Origin: Zelopaecilomyces penicillatus | Lineage: Eukaryota > Ascomycota > Sordariomycetes > Hypocreales > Pseudodiploosporaceae | DNA: 64,000 nucleotides | NCBI GenBank assembly: GCA_005765155.1 | Contig: VCCP01000007.1 | Location: forward strand, 1,939,501 to 2,003,500 | Direction of reading: 5' to 3' | Program-made: the position numbers and the translations under genes | In this document: positions 46,201 to 59,108 of the stretch, one piece after another | How the letters are laid out: each line of letters begins with the position of its first letter | How positions within the stretch are numbered: the stretch's first letter is position 1 | Notes under the pieces: generated by a model | The model's database searches: none | The model's input: only the letters and a program-made list of their open reading frames with translations | Told to the model about the DNA's origin: nothing

Positions 46201-49200
46201 AAGGGATAATACCAAGTACATATCTTGACTCCCTTTCGTCATCGACTCCTCTGCTCCTTGGGCTTGCGCAGTTGGCGTCGTACCATACCCTTTGCAAAGT
46301 ACATTCATCTCAGTCATTCCTTGGCAATGTACGATCCCCGAGGTTAATGACAGCGTGGTCTTGTTTTACCTGCACGTGTGGTTATGTATGTGCCTTTCTG
46401 TTACTCAGCGTCAGTCCCTCATCACTCGCAGCAAAAAAGCTGTTGAATGTTTTTCAATTGTTTCGTCAAGAATGTCTGAGGCTGGCTGGGCTCTGCCGAG
46501 TGCACGGGACCCTTTTCTTTGACAAGCAACGGTAGGGCGGATGTGACAGCCCATTGGAGTGAAAACACGCTGTCAAAAACGGTGGGGGAGGGGGGGGGGG
46601 GGTCCTGCGGGGAGGGGAGGGAAGGGGAGGGGAGGAGCTTCATTTGCATCAAATCTCCATCCCATTGAATGGACGGCTTCTCATCCGGTCGGCCATTTTT
46701 CTGAAATACAGACAGAACAGACAGACTGACTGACCAAGATTGATGAAAGCCCGCGCACCTCACAATGGGTTCATGTACATAATCCGTAGTACCTACTGTT
46801 TACGGGGAGATAGACAGAGGGATCATATGGGATCATCTGGAGGGATCCCAACCCCATCATTCGTGGCCCCCATTCGCCGCACAACGACACACATCCACGC
46901 CTGGCGTCTTGGCGAGAGCGCTGTTTGGCCCGTGCTAAACGCTGGCGTCGTCCGCCCGTAAATCTTACGTATACGTGCGCGCGCTGGGGTACGCCAGAGA
47001 TACATGTGCACTATCTCGGCTTTTGGGATGCATAGTACAATATGTTTGTAGGATGTGCGAATACCCCCGGGCTCTGGTGGATGGTATCGTAATATTTACC
47101 TAGCAGCTTGGCAAACGATGATGGACCGGTTGCTTAGCTGGGTACATCATCCTAGGTCTCGCGATTCAAAGATGGCTCAGCTTCATCATCGCTATCATCG
47201 CCATCATCGCCATCATCGGTATGGCAGTGCTCTTCCCAGTTTTCCAAGTCCTCAGAGTTCACAAATCGAAATGGAGGTGTTCATACCCCACCCACGAATG
47301 ACATGGCTTTCAGACAATCAAGTTAGGTCATCAGATACTTGCTTTGCTGCACCTTACTCAAACGCATCGTTAGTCCATAGCCAAGCACACAAGGGCACCC
47401 GAGTCAATGGGCTGGGATTCAAAACCCAACACAAGTTATAATAAATTCCGAGGTTGACGAGACCGAGCCAAGCCAAGCCAAGCCAGCGGTCTTTGTCTCT
47501 CCCCCCCCCTGTCTGCGCTAAAGTGGTTTAAGCATAATGAATACTTTTTGCCCCCTGGTTCCCCGAAACTGGGACGGGCGGTGGCATGTAGATGATGCAG
47601 TACAGGCAGGTGTTGATTGATTACTCTCAGGGAGACTTCTCAAGTCATTCGTCTCAGATACTCTGTGCTATGTATGAAACCCATCTCTAGCAAAACAGAA
47701 TGTGGTATCAAGATCAGCAGAGTAAAGAGACAAACACTGAATCTGACTTAGTTCCTTCATTCCACGAATCCCATCCCCATGTTCCCCGCTGTTCAGATTG
47801 TTGAGCCCGATTCACCAATCACCAACCAACCAAACCCATGCTTCTCTGCCCCCCCCTCCCTCTCCGTTCTCGTCGATCTTGATCCCTCGCACCGTTCCTC
47901 TTCGAAAATTGTCCCCAGGGCCCACAGTCAAATCTGCACCCAAGCTGCACTGCTTACGACTTTCTATCCACTTGCGAACAAAGACACCCCTTGCACCTAA
48001 CATTGCATAGCAACCCACCTACTGCACGTTATTACCTAACTCATGATACGTGTATGGATGTATGTGCATACGAGGGAAGTAGGCAAATTAAAACTTCTTT
48101 CTATTCGCACATACCAAGCTTTTTCTAACAGTAAGCCAAGTCTTGTCTCCGTCTAGTCGTCCGTATCTCCCCGCGTGTTCTACTCTTGGCGGGAAAGCTT
48201 GCAGACTAGGGGGGCAGATGTGTTAGCTACGTAGGTGTATAGCCAAGAATATACCCATACAGAACATGTCAATTCTGATTCGCCGTTTTCTGTTGTGTCT
48301 TAATTCCTATAATGGCTAAATGCAGTCTTGCATTCGCACCTAAATCATGTGTGCGCCAACACGTCCAGCCTGCGAGGCCCTTTTGTTTCCTCCGGATCCT
48401 GGTACATATTTCTTGTCTCCTTCTCTAATGGACTTGTCTTGGTGTGATCTAAATATCAGCTCTTCCGTCTAGTTGCTTGGCTTTATGGATAGAACCATGC
48501 AAATAGTATGGCTGTGATATCTACCTATATTGCATGGAGAGAAACATTGGTGGTCTGTGATGGCTCAGTTAGACATTCACTATGACAGATATAGTGCCAA
48601 TTGACTATTCAAGGCTTCTCTGGCTGTGGTCATGATTTGACGCAAGTTGTAGTCCGATGTGTGATGAGGGAAACTCCAGCATCACCCACGACCAAGCCCG
48701 CTCCTTTCTCTTTCGTGCCTCGAGAACTGTTTCCCCATCTTCTCAATCAGACCAACCCCCGATGCACGCCAAGCGTCAAGCAAAACCTTAGACATCACCT
48801 AAACTACCACTCACCGGAGCCAAGCCAACACGCCAGATATAATCAGACAGGCATGATATACCATAATGCCGACTCTACCCTCAACTCTCCCAAACACCTT
48901 GATAATGACATCCCTGTCCAGATAGCACAGCGAAAAAGCAAGTGTAATACAATACTCCAATTACATATGCAACGTTTGACTGCTAATGGTGTGTCTCTAT
49001 TTAGCTACGTCACATTGTGTTTGTTTATAATTACCAAGAATAATACCCAAGAACGTCGATAGGCTATTTTCCACACCACTACACTGGGCGGGCAGCAATG
49101 CGTCTTGGCTTTAGGCCTAGACTCGGGCGAATAGTCTGCCGCTCTCCAAGGTTTCTAATAATTATCATGAATGTAGGCTCTAGACGGGCAGTAAACGGGT

Positions 49201-49952
49201 ACTCTATCAGGATACACATGTTGCCGGTTTGGCCAATGATGGGCATGGCTGTTCTCGTGCTGTAAGGCTGCTTTAATAGAGATCGTATCAAGTAGCGTAC
49301 CTTGTATAACCATCAAAAGATTTTGAAATGCCCAATATTTTACCTTTACGCATGTCAATCACGGGAAAAAGAAAGCCGACAAACGAGCACCTCTTAAGTC
49401 CATGGTATTTGGCGAGAGTAAAGGAATGATAGACCTGTAGTCAAGGTCAGAACTTTCTGTTGATATTATACTTGATAACTGGTTACGAATCCCTTTTTGA
49501 ACGAATACACGTATTATTTGCTTCAAATTTCATGTACACTTCATATCCATGGATTTTCGAGCCTGCGAGGCCCCCGCACGTGGACAACTGCTCTTACTTC
49601 AAACACATGTCCACTTCACTGCCTCGATATCTGGATTGCAGCACATAGTTGTCAAACTGCCTCAGATTTCTTCACATTTGAGAATAATTTCCCAAGTACA
49701 GATAGATGAAAATGTAAATGGCAGAGATATGCCCTTTTCAAGACGAAGAAGGATATCTTGTTTGTAGATTGTGATCGCCTACATTTGTGAACTGGTTGAT
49801 GATAGGCGAAAATCCGGAGTCAAAAAACGGATACCCTAAAGTTTATGTGCAAACTACAGATATCTAGCTCAGAAACGCGTTATAGTCACAAAATACAAGC
49901 TCTCACCCATTACATTCTGCAAAGTTGACTAGAAATGTGTATGCATTTTAAT
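43295..49952. other. 6.7 kb gene-free region
   Basis: No supported coding gene. It includes the leader and promoter of the ATPase gene, a GT/CGTTG microsatellite (43805-43860), a pyrimidine-rich stretch (45430-45620), a GGGGAGG-rich stretch (46585-46635) and a (CATCATCGC)n run (47187-47220). Open frames here are short and lack domain similarity. The right end holds the 3' region of Clp1. Confidence 0.5.
43824..43857. repeat. CGTTG pentanucleotide microsatellite
   Basis: Six to seven tandem copies of the pentamer CGTTG follow a (GT)n run, in the presumed far upstream region of the ENA-type ATPase gene. Confidence 0.9.
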
Positions 49953-51572
49953 CTACCCAAGCAGATTGATATACGGTTCCGGCCACCTTCCCAACACCAA
50001 CGGCCGATCCCCAAGCCGACCCCCCATAGGAGCCAGAATCTTGATCTTGCGCCGCTCCTCATCCACATCTGACACGTACACGAAACCCATGACCCCCGCT
50101 GTCCTTACTACCTCGGGAGGTTGCCGTATCGTCGCGTGCATGACTGTGAGGGTCCAGTGTTGCATGAGCGATGAGGGCTCTTCAGCGACCAAAGTCGGCT
50201 GGCCGTCTAGAGTGTCTGTCATGGTATGTCATGTTAGCTATGGTGTGTTTCTTATCTCGTAGAATAGATTGGCAAAATGGCACGCCAGTATGCATGTTGT
50301 TTTCTCCAAGCGCGATGGGCACTTACCATCTGAATATTTGTAAATCACAAGACTATCAAAATCAACCTGCTGAATCTGCGGACTCAAATTCCGTCGCGCA
50401 TCTCCAAAGAAGTACTCCTTGATAATGGCCTCCCCGCACTGTTGAATGAAGAGTTCGCTTCGTTCCACCACGCCGTCAGACTTGTCCAGGGCAACAACCT
50501 GAATCTGCTCTCCTAGACTCGTCCTCTCGCTGGCAAAACGTCTTGACAGCTCGGTGTTTACCCAGTTAGATCCAACCACAATGACAACATTGACTGCCGG
50601 AAAATAGTTAGCTGGGGGATATACTTCCACTAGAATCGCAAAACGCAATAACATCCCCAACTTACCAGAAAGTTCATCCACAATATGCGCAACCAGATCC
50701 AACCCAACCTCACTCCCCTCCTCAATCCCCATACTATCCACCACCACCCCCGCACTCCTCACATCCTCATCCTCACTCAACCGCGCACTCACACTCCCCG
50801 CCAACCTCCCAATCAGCTCCCTATACAAATCCGCATCCTCCTCTGCGTTCTGCCTCCCCAGATAATACACCATCGGCAGCTTCACCGGCACAGGGCTCGG
50901 CCCGCTCGTCGGCGTACTACCCCACCCATCTACCGCCTCTGGATCCATCACCGTCGCAAACACGCCTGCGCCGAGAGTCCCCGCAAGACTTAGCATCCCC
51001 TCGCTCGGGTCTGCGTTTACAGTGATGATCTGGTGACCCTGTCGCGTAGCGTAGCTTGTGAGTGTCTTGGCCAACGTCGTTTTGCCAGAGTGGGGTGCGC
51101 CGGTGATGAGTACGCGAGGGCCTTCTCTGTGCTCACGGGCAGCAGATGCGCGCATCTCCTGGAGTCGAGCGTGAAGGTTGATATGGGATGTTGCTGGGTT
51201 CGCGGCTGGGTTTGCGTATTCGGCGATGGAGTCGACATCGCAGCGGCCCTCAATCTCTAGCTCGCAGCCGTGCCAGGTGAGAATTTTGGGCTTGACGCCC
51301 GTGAATGTGTATGCGTTGCGGAGCGCAAGCTCTACCCCATCCTTTTCAGCTGTTCCGGAGAGCAGCTTCAGGATAAGAGAGGAGCCAACTGGTACTTGGA
51401 ATCGCCATTCCCACGCTGGGTTCAAAGTAACTGTCCTCGTCGATGAGGCGACGGGCTGTGCAGAGCAGGCAACAGTTAGCAAAAGCTCTTGGGAATAACA
51501 ATGGCAAAGTATCAAGAGACTGCAGTTGGAACTCACCTGTGCCGGGATTTGGCCCAAGCCAGGAATTGACAT
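49953..51572 (-). CDS. Clp1, pre-mRNA cleavage factor subunit / 5'-OH polynucleotide kinase family
   Basis: Four exons, 51572-51537, 51455-50666, 50593-50327 and 50215-49953, give 451 residues. Clp1 bridges cleavage factor IA to the polyadenylation machinery in the nucleus. A β-rich N-terminal domain (about 13-110) precedes the P-loop G-A-P-H-S-G-K-T (131-138), a V-N-x-D-P-S-E segment and the C-terminal domain with P-E-P-Y-I near the end. Many fungal Clp1 proteins bind ATP but are poor kinases, so catalysis should not be assumed. The first exon encodes only 12 residues. Introns carry GTGAGT/GCACAG, GTAAGT/CGGCAG and GTAAGT/TGACAG. Residue counts and frame are consistent at every junction. Confidence 0.92.
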
Positions 51573-52324
51573 GGCCGGCTACATTAACAGGAAAAGTAGG
51601 AAAAGGCAGAGCGAGGTCACTGGCGAGCTGTCAAGCTCCCCAATCGTAGTGGGGAATTATGCAAGGTAGGGTGGGGCAAGTCTGTGCTAGAAGATACTTA
51701 GACATTGCTTTGTTTGCCCTAGCAAAGTTAGCTATCCCGAAGTCTTTCGCTAACAGTTCAACATCTCCATCTCACAGCACTCAGTCATCTTCCCTTCATT
51801 CACTTGCCGACCAAAGCAATACATTCAAACCCAAGAAACCCATTGTTTACAATAATGTGTTCTTAATTTTAATTGATATACTCTATTCTGAGTGTCTTCA
51901 TCCTCTGCTGCCCCAAAATCCATGCATCTATGCCCCAGCGGTGCACTTTCGCGCCACTGCCAAAACGCCATACTCCACGCCTACACAAAGTCGTATATAC
52001 ACTGATGATTTACGAGAGTCGAACCGATAAACACCTTCCCATCATCGCCATGACCTTTGCCTTTCGCCTTCGCCGTGAGGCGATAATGTTCCTGCTCTTC
52101 TTGATCATCATGTTTGCCAGAATGAAATGGCATATCGCACTGGGGAGCTCCCACAGGTGGTATCCGCGATTGCCTCTTTTTGTGCACCTTGAAAGATGGT
52201 GGGTGGCTATCAAATCATCGCCTTCAACGCCGGTATGCCCATGTTTTTTGTCCTTCCTCCCACAGATCCCCTACACCTGTTCATGGTAGTCATCATAAAA
52301 AGCATGTGTTGCCGGTCTCTTCTT
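51573..52324. other. Intergenic between Clp1 and the inositol-polyphosphate kinase
   Basis: Clp1 promoter on the left, 3' region of the kinase on the right. No coding frame is supported. Confidence 0.55.
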
Positions 52325-53650
52325 TTAGCATTCAGCCACCATCTGCTCAAAGATATGCCGAAGACTCCTCACGCCCGTGAGAATGTTTTCGTCAGGCCCC
52401 TGGCCAGGCGTCCATTGCGCATGCGCAAAGTCAATCAGCTTCAAGCTGTAAATCGGCGGGAACGCCTCCTCTTCGCTGTCGCTGTCATCATAGCCGTTTG
52501 GTTGGTCATACTCGTCGTCGTCCAAGACAATGCCGCTATCCATCCTCTTGTTCGTCCGTTCAGTAGCCGCCTTGCAATGTTGTAGGCGTGACGCGGCCAT
52601 CTCTTCAACCATTTCATTGTTTCGGTCAATCGCGGCGCGTAGCGCCTTGCCATCTCCCTCGTAAACGAACAGTAAAGAGGTCGAGTACATGCGTGTCTCG
52701 TGGCGTGACATGATATCCTCAACTCGCTTCAGATCTCGGATAAAGGCAGCGCATACAGCACGCCCGAGGTTCTTATCTCCTCCCGCATCTTTGTTGAACA
52801 TGAACTTGCGAAATGCGCTGACCACGTTGTCGTTGTTGACAGAAACTCGCCCGTAGTCTTGGTCGTAGATTTTATAGCCTTCGTCATCCCAGTCGGAGGC
52901 ATCATCCGACCCGTGAAACACGCGCATGCCTGCAATGCGGAAACCTAGCTTGCCATGGGTCGTCTGCTGGGAAATAGTATCGAAGCGGCGCTTCTTCTCG
53001 AGCGGGGCATCATCAGCCCATAGTCGCACTCCAAGTTTGACATCTAGGATGTTGGCCTTTTCGTAGCCGTATGACGCATTCTCCAGCACTACCGCCTTGT
53101 CTGTCTTGATCTTCTTTCCCTTGCTCGGCACCCAGGAGACGCCATCGTGTGCGGGAGCCGCTGCTGGCGCGGCGGGTGCTTTTGCGACCTGCTCTGCAAT
53201 GGACGCAGTAATCTGCTCTCTCGTCGTCTTGACGTCTCCGTTCTCTGAAATGAGGCCCACAATATCGTCATCCAGGCTCACGTTTTCTGGATCGCTCAGC
53301 TGCAGCGTGCCCATATAGACAGGCATCAGCTCGGCGAACTCCCTGTTTCCATCCTCCTCTGTAGACTGGTAAAAGTTAATCTCGGACTGGGTGCAGGGCT
53401 TGATGAACAGCTCGCCGTCGGCGTCGCACAAGGTGCCAGCACTGTTGGCGCAGAGGCGCTGGTCAGCACAAACTTCTCTTCTGTGCACACGTTGCGAAAG
53501 CAAAAGGGAAATAATATGTCTTGCGACTCCATACGTAGTATGAACATGCAGGCAGACAGCAAGCAGGGGCTCGTTCACTTACTGTCCAGCGACAGCATGG
53601 CCATAGTCGCGCAACTGGCCCGGTTCCGGGATTTTCTTCTTGCCGTTCAT
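52325..53650 (-). CDS. Inositol-polyphosphate (multi)kinase, Arg82/IPK family
   Basis: Two exons, 53650-53583 and 53441-52325, give 394 residues. It phosphorylates inositol polyphosphates such as Ins(1,4,5)P3 with ATP, acting in the nucleus and cytosol. Signature residues are I-L-D-V-K-L-G (catalytic D-x-K at 156-158), S-T-S-L-L before the lid, and I-D-F-A-H-A (from 359), the metal-binding Asp. The N-terminal AVAGH motif is split by the intron: the acceptor AACAG at 53442 gives H-A-G-T-L with D-G-E-L-F-I-K-P, fitting the family better than the nearer CACAG at about 53479, which would add 13 residues. An acidic Asp/Glu run (about 325-345) is seen before the catalytic end. N-terminal start is the first Met in frame that keeps the family-like beginning. 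Confidence 0.88.
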
Positions 53651-56600
53651 TGCGATGTAGTTTATGCGTGTCTCTACCGTATTGGTCTGAGCAGAACACA
53701 GTGTTTCAACGGGTGGCAGCGGAAGGCCGTTCGTGTTCGGAAAGAAAAGTCGAGAAGAAAGTTGCGGCGCAGTCGGCGGGGTTAATAAGAGAAACGAGGA
53801 CAACCTCGAACAACGCTGTAGTAAGAAAGGGTCGCAGCAACAAAGTGGTTGCAGTTTAGCCAAGCTGCAAGTCGTACACGCAGTAGTCGTATCGAGAGCG
53901 GGATCGGCAAAGAACGAAAAAGAACTCGAAGACACGCCCCCCGGCAGTGGCGATGACGAAAATATGGTAAAACGCCAACAAGGATGTCGTTAGACCCGTG
54001 AACAATGTCTCGAAAGCGCACCGCCTGGTTTTGTTCCCTTGTACACACGGGCTTGGCGCGGACAAGGCAGAAAGGATAGAATGGAAACTCTGTGACTTTC
54101 TTTCGATGACAAAGGAGGGACGATAAAAGCACAAAAAGGAGCGGTTATGGCAGAATATATCGATGATGGGAAAATACGCCGCGGCCGGGAGGAAACCCAA
54201 GTCAGAAATGCGCCTTGTTCTTTGCCGGTTGGGTGGCGTTGAGGTGGGAGGAGGAGCGGAAGGTGAACCAAAAGCTGTTTCGTGCGTCGTTGAACGGACG
54301 GTGGCCAACGAACGAACGTCAGCGAGGGGGTTTGACAGGGGCCAGCCAGCGACGACTGTGCTGTAACTACAGGCCCCCGCCAGGCAGAACCCCCAATGGC
54401 CCAAGGCCAAGGGACGGACGGCCAAAGGGGCTGAAGCCGTGCTGGATCCACCAACTAAACCCTCCTGGGGAGTTGGTGGCGGGGCCCAGCGAGGCGCTGG
54501 ATAGACCCTGGGTCAGCGCTGATAGGCTATGAACAGCGCTGAGCCACAGCCGTGTCGGTGACGCATGGCCAATTGTTGCTAGGGGGTCAGGGGTGGTGTC
54601 GGTGTCAGGGTCATCAGGGTCAGGTTCATCAGCGGGCGGTAGACGATAGTTAGACTTGGACAGTTCAGTGAAGTCAGTCACGGACCAGGTGAGGCGGACT
54701 CGGAACTGGACACCTAAACCATCCACGTCTAGGATATCAATTAACACATGGACATCCATCCCCATCTAGACATGCCAACCAGGATGCCGCATTTATTCTA
54801 TCAATCATTCTCCGACCCGCCGGCCGCCGCCACCGCAACGTCTGACGACCGAAGACGCACTGCCGGAGATTTGACACCTCAACGGGCTGCCGGCCAAATG
54901 CCAGTCAAGCTAGGTAGTAGCCACATAACAGTAATATCCACTCGAGGTCGTCATGCCATTCCATGCCACGCTCTCCAAAAGAGTCACACACGATATTAGG
55001 AGTCTACTTCAGGCTCCGGCTGCCTCCGAACGACTAAGCCCGTGATACCTGAGCCCTCTCTTCCCCTGTCCGTAGATGTCCGACTCTTATTATCAAACTA
55101 TAATTTCCCGTTGGCTTTATTCCCTTTGTGCAAGTAGCATTGAAACACCGAATTTCTATTTTACTTCGCCCCCTTATAAAAGCAGGGGCTGGATGAATGG
55201 ATGGTTGGCTCTCGCAAAACAACCCATTCTGATATCGTTTCCAGAGGCGAGCGAATGGTGAGGGGAAGAAAAGAAACAAGGCCGCAGGATTAGATTAGAG
55301 GAGTTAATGGGCTTGGGCTCGGTGTTTTCCTGTCTGGGTTTCCTAATAAAAATTATTGGAGCCGAATGGGAGTTGTTGTTGTGTTGTTCAGCAGATGGCA
55401 ACATCAAGGCTGTGCCCTACCACCGTTTGTACACATCTGACAGTTGTTGTTTGATGGATGCGTGCGTGTGTTGTAGGTAATTTGAGCAATCTGAGACCTA
55501 TGTCAGGCAGCTACCATGGTCATTGATCGGAAAATTGCAGTCAGAACAACCTTATTATTCGTACTGTCATTGATTGCTTGTCCATATTCCAACCATACCA
55601 CATATCGTCCGTTCATTGTACCTTATCCAACGGGCAGCCAGCCCTCAACCACCAACACCACATCATCAGCTACTGACTGACGCCTCTTATTCTTGACACC
55701 TCACAATATAGCATGACTCTGCCCCCCTCTCTCTCCGCAGAGACCTTTTGTCTCCCTTCTCACTCTTCATTATTCTTTCTTTCTTTCTGTCTGTGACTCG
55801 ATAATCGCGCAAAGCCCCCAGCTTCAGCAATGCCCCCCTTTCCCCCGTCTTAAGCCATGGGGCCCGGCCCAGCCCTCAGCTCAAAGTCTCTATTGAAAAA
55901 TGCCATGCCCCCCCTGGCTGTATCTCATTTAGAACAGCCCTCTTCAAGCCACAAAAATTCATCACCCCTAGACACGCAAGACCGACGCTGAAGATGGCGT
56001 GCAAATTTGCGGGTCGACGACTTTTCTTGGGGGTAGGTTACTCTCCATGGGCTCTTGGCGCGGGTACAATGAATATTCACTAGGTATTCACGATCGTATC
56101 GCTCTAGCCTGAGGGATCTTTCTTGGCACGGGTAACTGCCTAATCAACCAAGGATCACCATCCAGGATGTTTGTTTGTCCTAGTTGCTCCGGGTCTTTTT
56201 GGGGGAGTTTTTTGTCTTTTCTCCGTTTGCTAGTCTCAGTCTGCTGTCAACCTGGCCCAAAGCCTCGCTGGTTGCCGCATTGGCGCCGGTTTCCGAAATC
56301 TGAATAGTGTCAAATTGGTGACACACCATCCCACAGAGTAAGCAAAGAGCCACGATTTGGAACCACATTTTCTTTCTTTGCTAGGCAATCGGTGATGGGT
56401 CAACAGCAAGCTCCCGAGAGCGTGTAACAGCTTTCCTTCATGTTGTGGGACGCTTTGGCTTGTTTCCCAGAGAGAAATGGGAGGAAAGCAAACTCACTTT
56501 TTGGAATGTTGCGGCCAACGACTTCGGCAAGGTCAAGTGTTTGGAAATGCACGCAACAGCTGGTTGACAGCTGCCAGAGTGCGCTTCACCACACACAACT

Positions 56601-56807
56601 ATTTCAACACAAGATGAAAAGGCTTTTCCGTTGTGCTCCCAGTCGCAAAGCCTCTCTCTCTTTCTCTCGCTCTCTCTCCAAGTAGTTTCTACTACCTCAT
56701 CTCCTACTACATCTGCATCTGCACCAGCAGCACTGCCTCTCTGCTCATCTCTAGGTCCTCCAATACCAAACGTTCTTCAAGCCCTCCACCCTGTGCATTC
56801 TGCAGCA
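53651..56807. other. Divergent promoter region, 3.2 kb
   Basis: It separates the minus-strand kinase from the plus-strand Arb1 gene. No family is recognised. The Arb1 side is pyrimidine-rich (55720-55810, 56640-56700), as in many fungal leaders. A 62-residue minus frame at 56180-56368 has a hydrophobic start resembling a signal peptide but no other support. Confidence 0.5.
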
Positions 56808-58673
56808 ATGGCTTCTCAAGCGGTCTGCAAAGAGACACCTGACGACGGCGTCTCTCTGACACAGCCTCCCCCACGGTCTGAAGACATGGCTCCGGCAATG
56901 ACCCCCGTTACCGTCGAGGACCAAGCCACCAACGAGGACGACCAGAATGATGATACCTCTCAGGTTAACGGTAAAGGGACATCCCTACCAGAGCAGCAGG
57001 TGGAGAAGAAGAAGAAGAGGAAGAAGAAGTCACAAGCTCAGCGAGGGCCAACAGCCCTGCCCAAAAACAGAGGCAGTGGCTTTGAGGGTAGGTCATATTA
57101 CTAGCTGTTGTCTGTTATGCTCTTGGTCATATTCTCATTCATGTTCTCGACTTCGATGAAAGGGGGCTGTGTTTCTCGTGGATCGGTTATGCGTTGTGTT
57201 CCATGTCCATGATGCAGCTGCATTGGAGAAACTGACGCCGAGCTATGTAGAGTACTTTGCAGATCCGCCCATGACCCCTCAGGAGGCTATGGAGGAAAAG
57301 GAGGAGATCTACTCAGCGTAAGTCTGTCATTGGAGGCAACTTCATCATGTCCAACGCAGAGAGTGGCTGAGCTGACACGTATTCAACAGAGAACTACCCT
57401 TTGCAGTGTACGCACCTTGCCCCTTTTCAGACATCTCTGAATGCCTCATCCAAAGAGCCCCCTGCTATATCAGAAACCCCCTGTTGACAAACCGATCCAC
57501 AGACGCATCCAATCTTGCATCCAGCGCTTCCGCGGCCGCCGCCGTCTCCAGGCCAAACTCACACTCCTCTTCGACGAGTACCTCTTCCTCGGCGGGATCG
57601 ACACCCAAGCCGCCGCCTTCACCGGCCTCGACCCCAAAGAACTCAAAGCCCTCACCCCCGCCCAACGCCGCGAAGCCACCGCCACCGACATCGTCCACGG
57701 CCTCTCCTCCGCCGGCGAGCGCTTCTACGACGGCGACGCCACCCGCTGGAGCGTCGATTTCGCCGGCATCGCAGCCGGGTTCTTCTCCACCTCCCTTGTT
57801 ACCCTGACGTCCTTTGACGAGGCGGACATGGCTGCGGCGATTGAGGTGGTGGAGAATTTCTTGAGGTATGTGCATCATCATGATGTTTGTCCAGAGTATA
57901 AGGGTGATGTGGAGAGAGCACTGCGGATTTGTGATGATGCGAGAGAGGAGTGGCCCATGTTGGAGAGGTTGCAGGGTGAGTTGCCGGGCCAGTTTAATCT
58001 AGCTGCTGCGGAGCTGTTTTTGAAGCCGAGTGCAGGGGATTGGTCGTTTTTGAAGTTTAAGCGTCCAGACAACTTTGATGCAAAGGCAGTGTTTTACACG
58101 TCCATGGCTCTGCTCGACGAGCCTGAAGCATTTGAGTACCTTTGCAGCGAGCCGCAAGACAAGCCCGTCGTCAAAGAATACGACTGCACACTCCAAATCA
58201 CAGAGATACAACTTCCCAGTGAAGCTCTCACCCACCGCTTCAAAACCACCGCCATCAATCAACAGAAGTCTCTAGACACGGACACTCCTCTCAAGAGTCC
58301 CGCCCCTATCCGCCTCGCTCCCCTCGGCAAACTCCTCCTCAAACCATCCATCATCGAAGACGAATGGGACGACCCCTTACCCAGCCACGGGCCCTTTGCA
58401 TCCGACGCTACCATCACGCTCTTCTTTGAAACTGCTGTCCTTGCCAACCTCAAGGCCGGCATGAAGCTCAAAATGACCGTTGGTGAGCTCGGCGGTGGAA
58501 TCATCCGCTTCGTCAAGACTATACAAGCCGCTGTGCCTTCGTTTTATACCTTTCTCCCGCAGGAGATGATGAGGCACTATAAACCGCCACGAGAGAATGA
58601 GAGGCCAGCGCCGTCGGTTCATGATGTTGATGGTGCGGCGGGTGGTATGGATGGCGATGGGGATGACGGTTGA
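56808..58673 (+). CDS. Arb1-like subunit of the Argonaute siRNA chaperone complex
   Basis: Exons 56808-57087, 57218-57317, 57390-57405 and 57474-58673 give 531 residues. In fission yeast Arb1 works with Arb2 and Ago1 in loading siRNA for heterochromatin silencing; presence here implies an RNAi pathway. The N-terminus (1-93) is disordered with a K-K-K-K-R-K-K-K cluster (about 68-75) that may be a nuclear signal. The Arb1 domain follows, with T-P-S-Y-V-E-Y-F, R-I-Q-S-C-I-Q-R-F and F-D-E-Y-L-F-L-G-G-I. Exon 3 is only 16 nt and its donor (GTGTAC) is not consensus; I accepted it because the flanking frames join the conserved domain. The other donors are GTAGGT and GTAAGT. The C-terminus is a Gly/Asp-rich tail. 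Confidence 0.85.
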
Positions 58674-59108
58674 TCCGCATTTGCGACGTGCTGTATGATT
58701 GTGGACGACTTACCTTATTAAGACGTAAGGGGAACAGAGTAACGCATTGTATTAAATTTCAAGAGCTCAAGTGAGCTTCCTGATATTAACCCACAAAGTC
58801 CGTAACGAGAAATGTGTTCCGACATTTAATTCAGGATGGCTCTCGTCGGCCAGGCAGAGGATACTCCAGTATTGCTAAAGGGAGTTCAAAAATAGATGTA
58901 ATTGAGAGTTTATCGCTTAAAATACAAAGACCAGAAAACAAATATACTAGTCGAGCCAGTGTGCGCACAAAGGAGAAATGTCCCAATCCGGCACATGAAC
59001 CATGACGAGCAAAACACGGCAATGCCACTACATTAAAAAAATTCTCCAAATCATCAAACAATGATCATCCTTGTAACCTCAAACAGTCTCGTTGTAAATA
59101 TATATAGA
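58674..59108. other. Convergent 3' spacer
   Basis: Lies between the stops of Arb1 and the PMP3-family gene. No coding frame is supported. Confidence 0.55.

Noticed and set aside
53442..53483. Acceptor CACAG at about 53479 for the inositol-polyphosphate kinase
   Set aside because: It would insert 13 residues inside the conserved AVAGH-to-DGELF stretch; the acceptor at 53442 restores the motif.
56180..56368. 62-residue secreted peptide on the minus strand
   Set aside because: Hydrophobic start only; too short and unsupported by any other signal.
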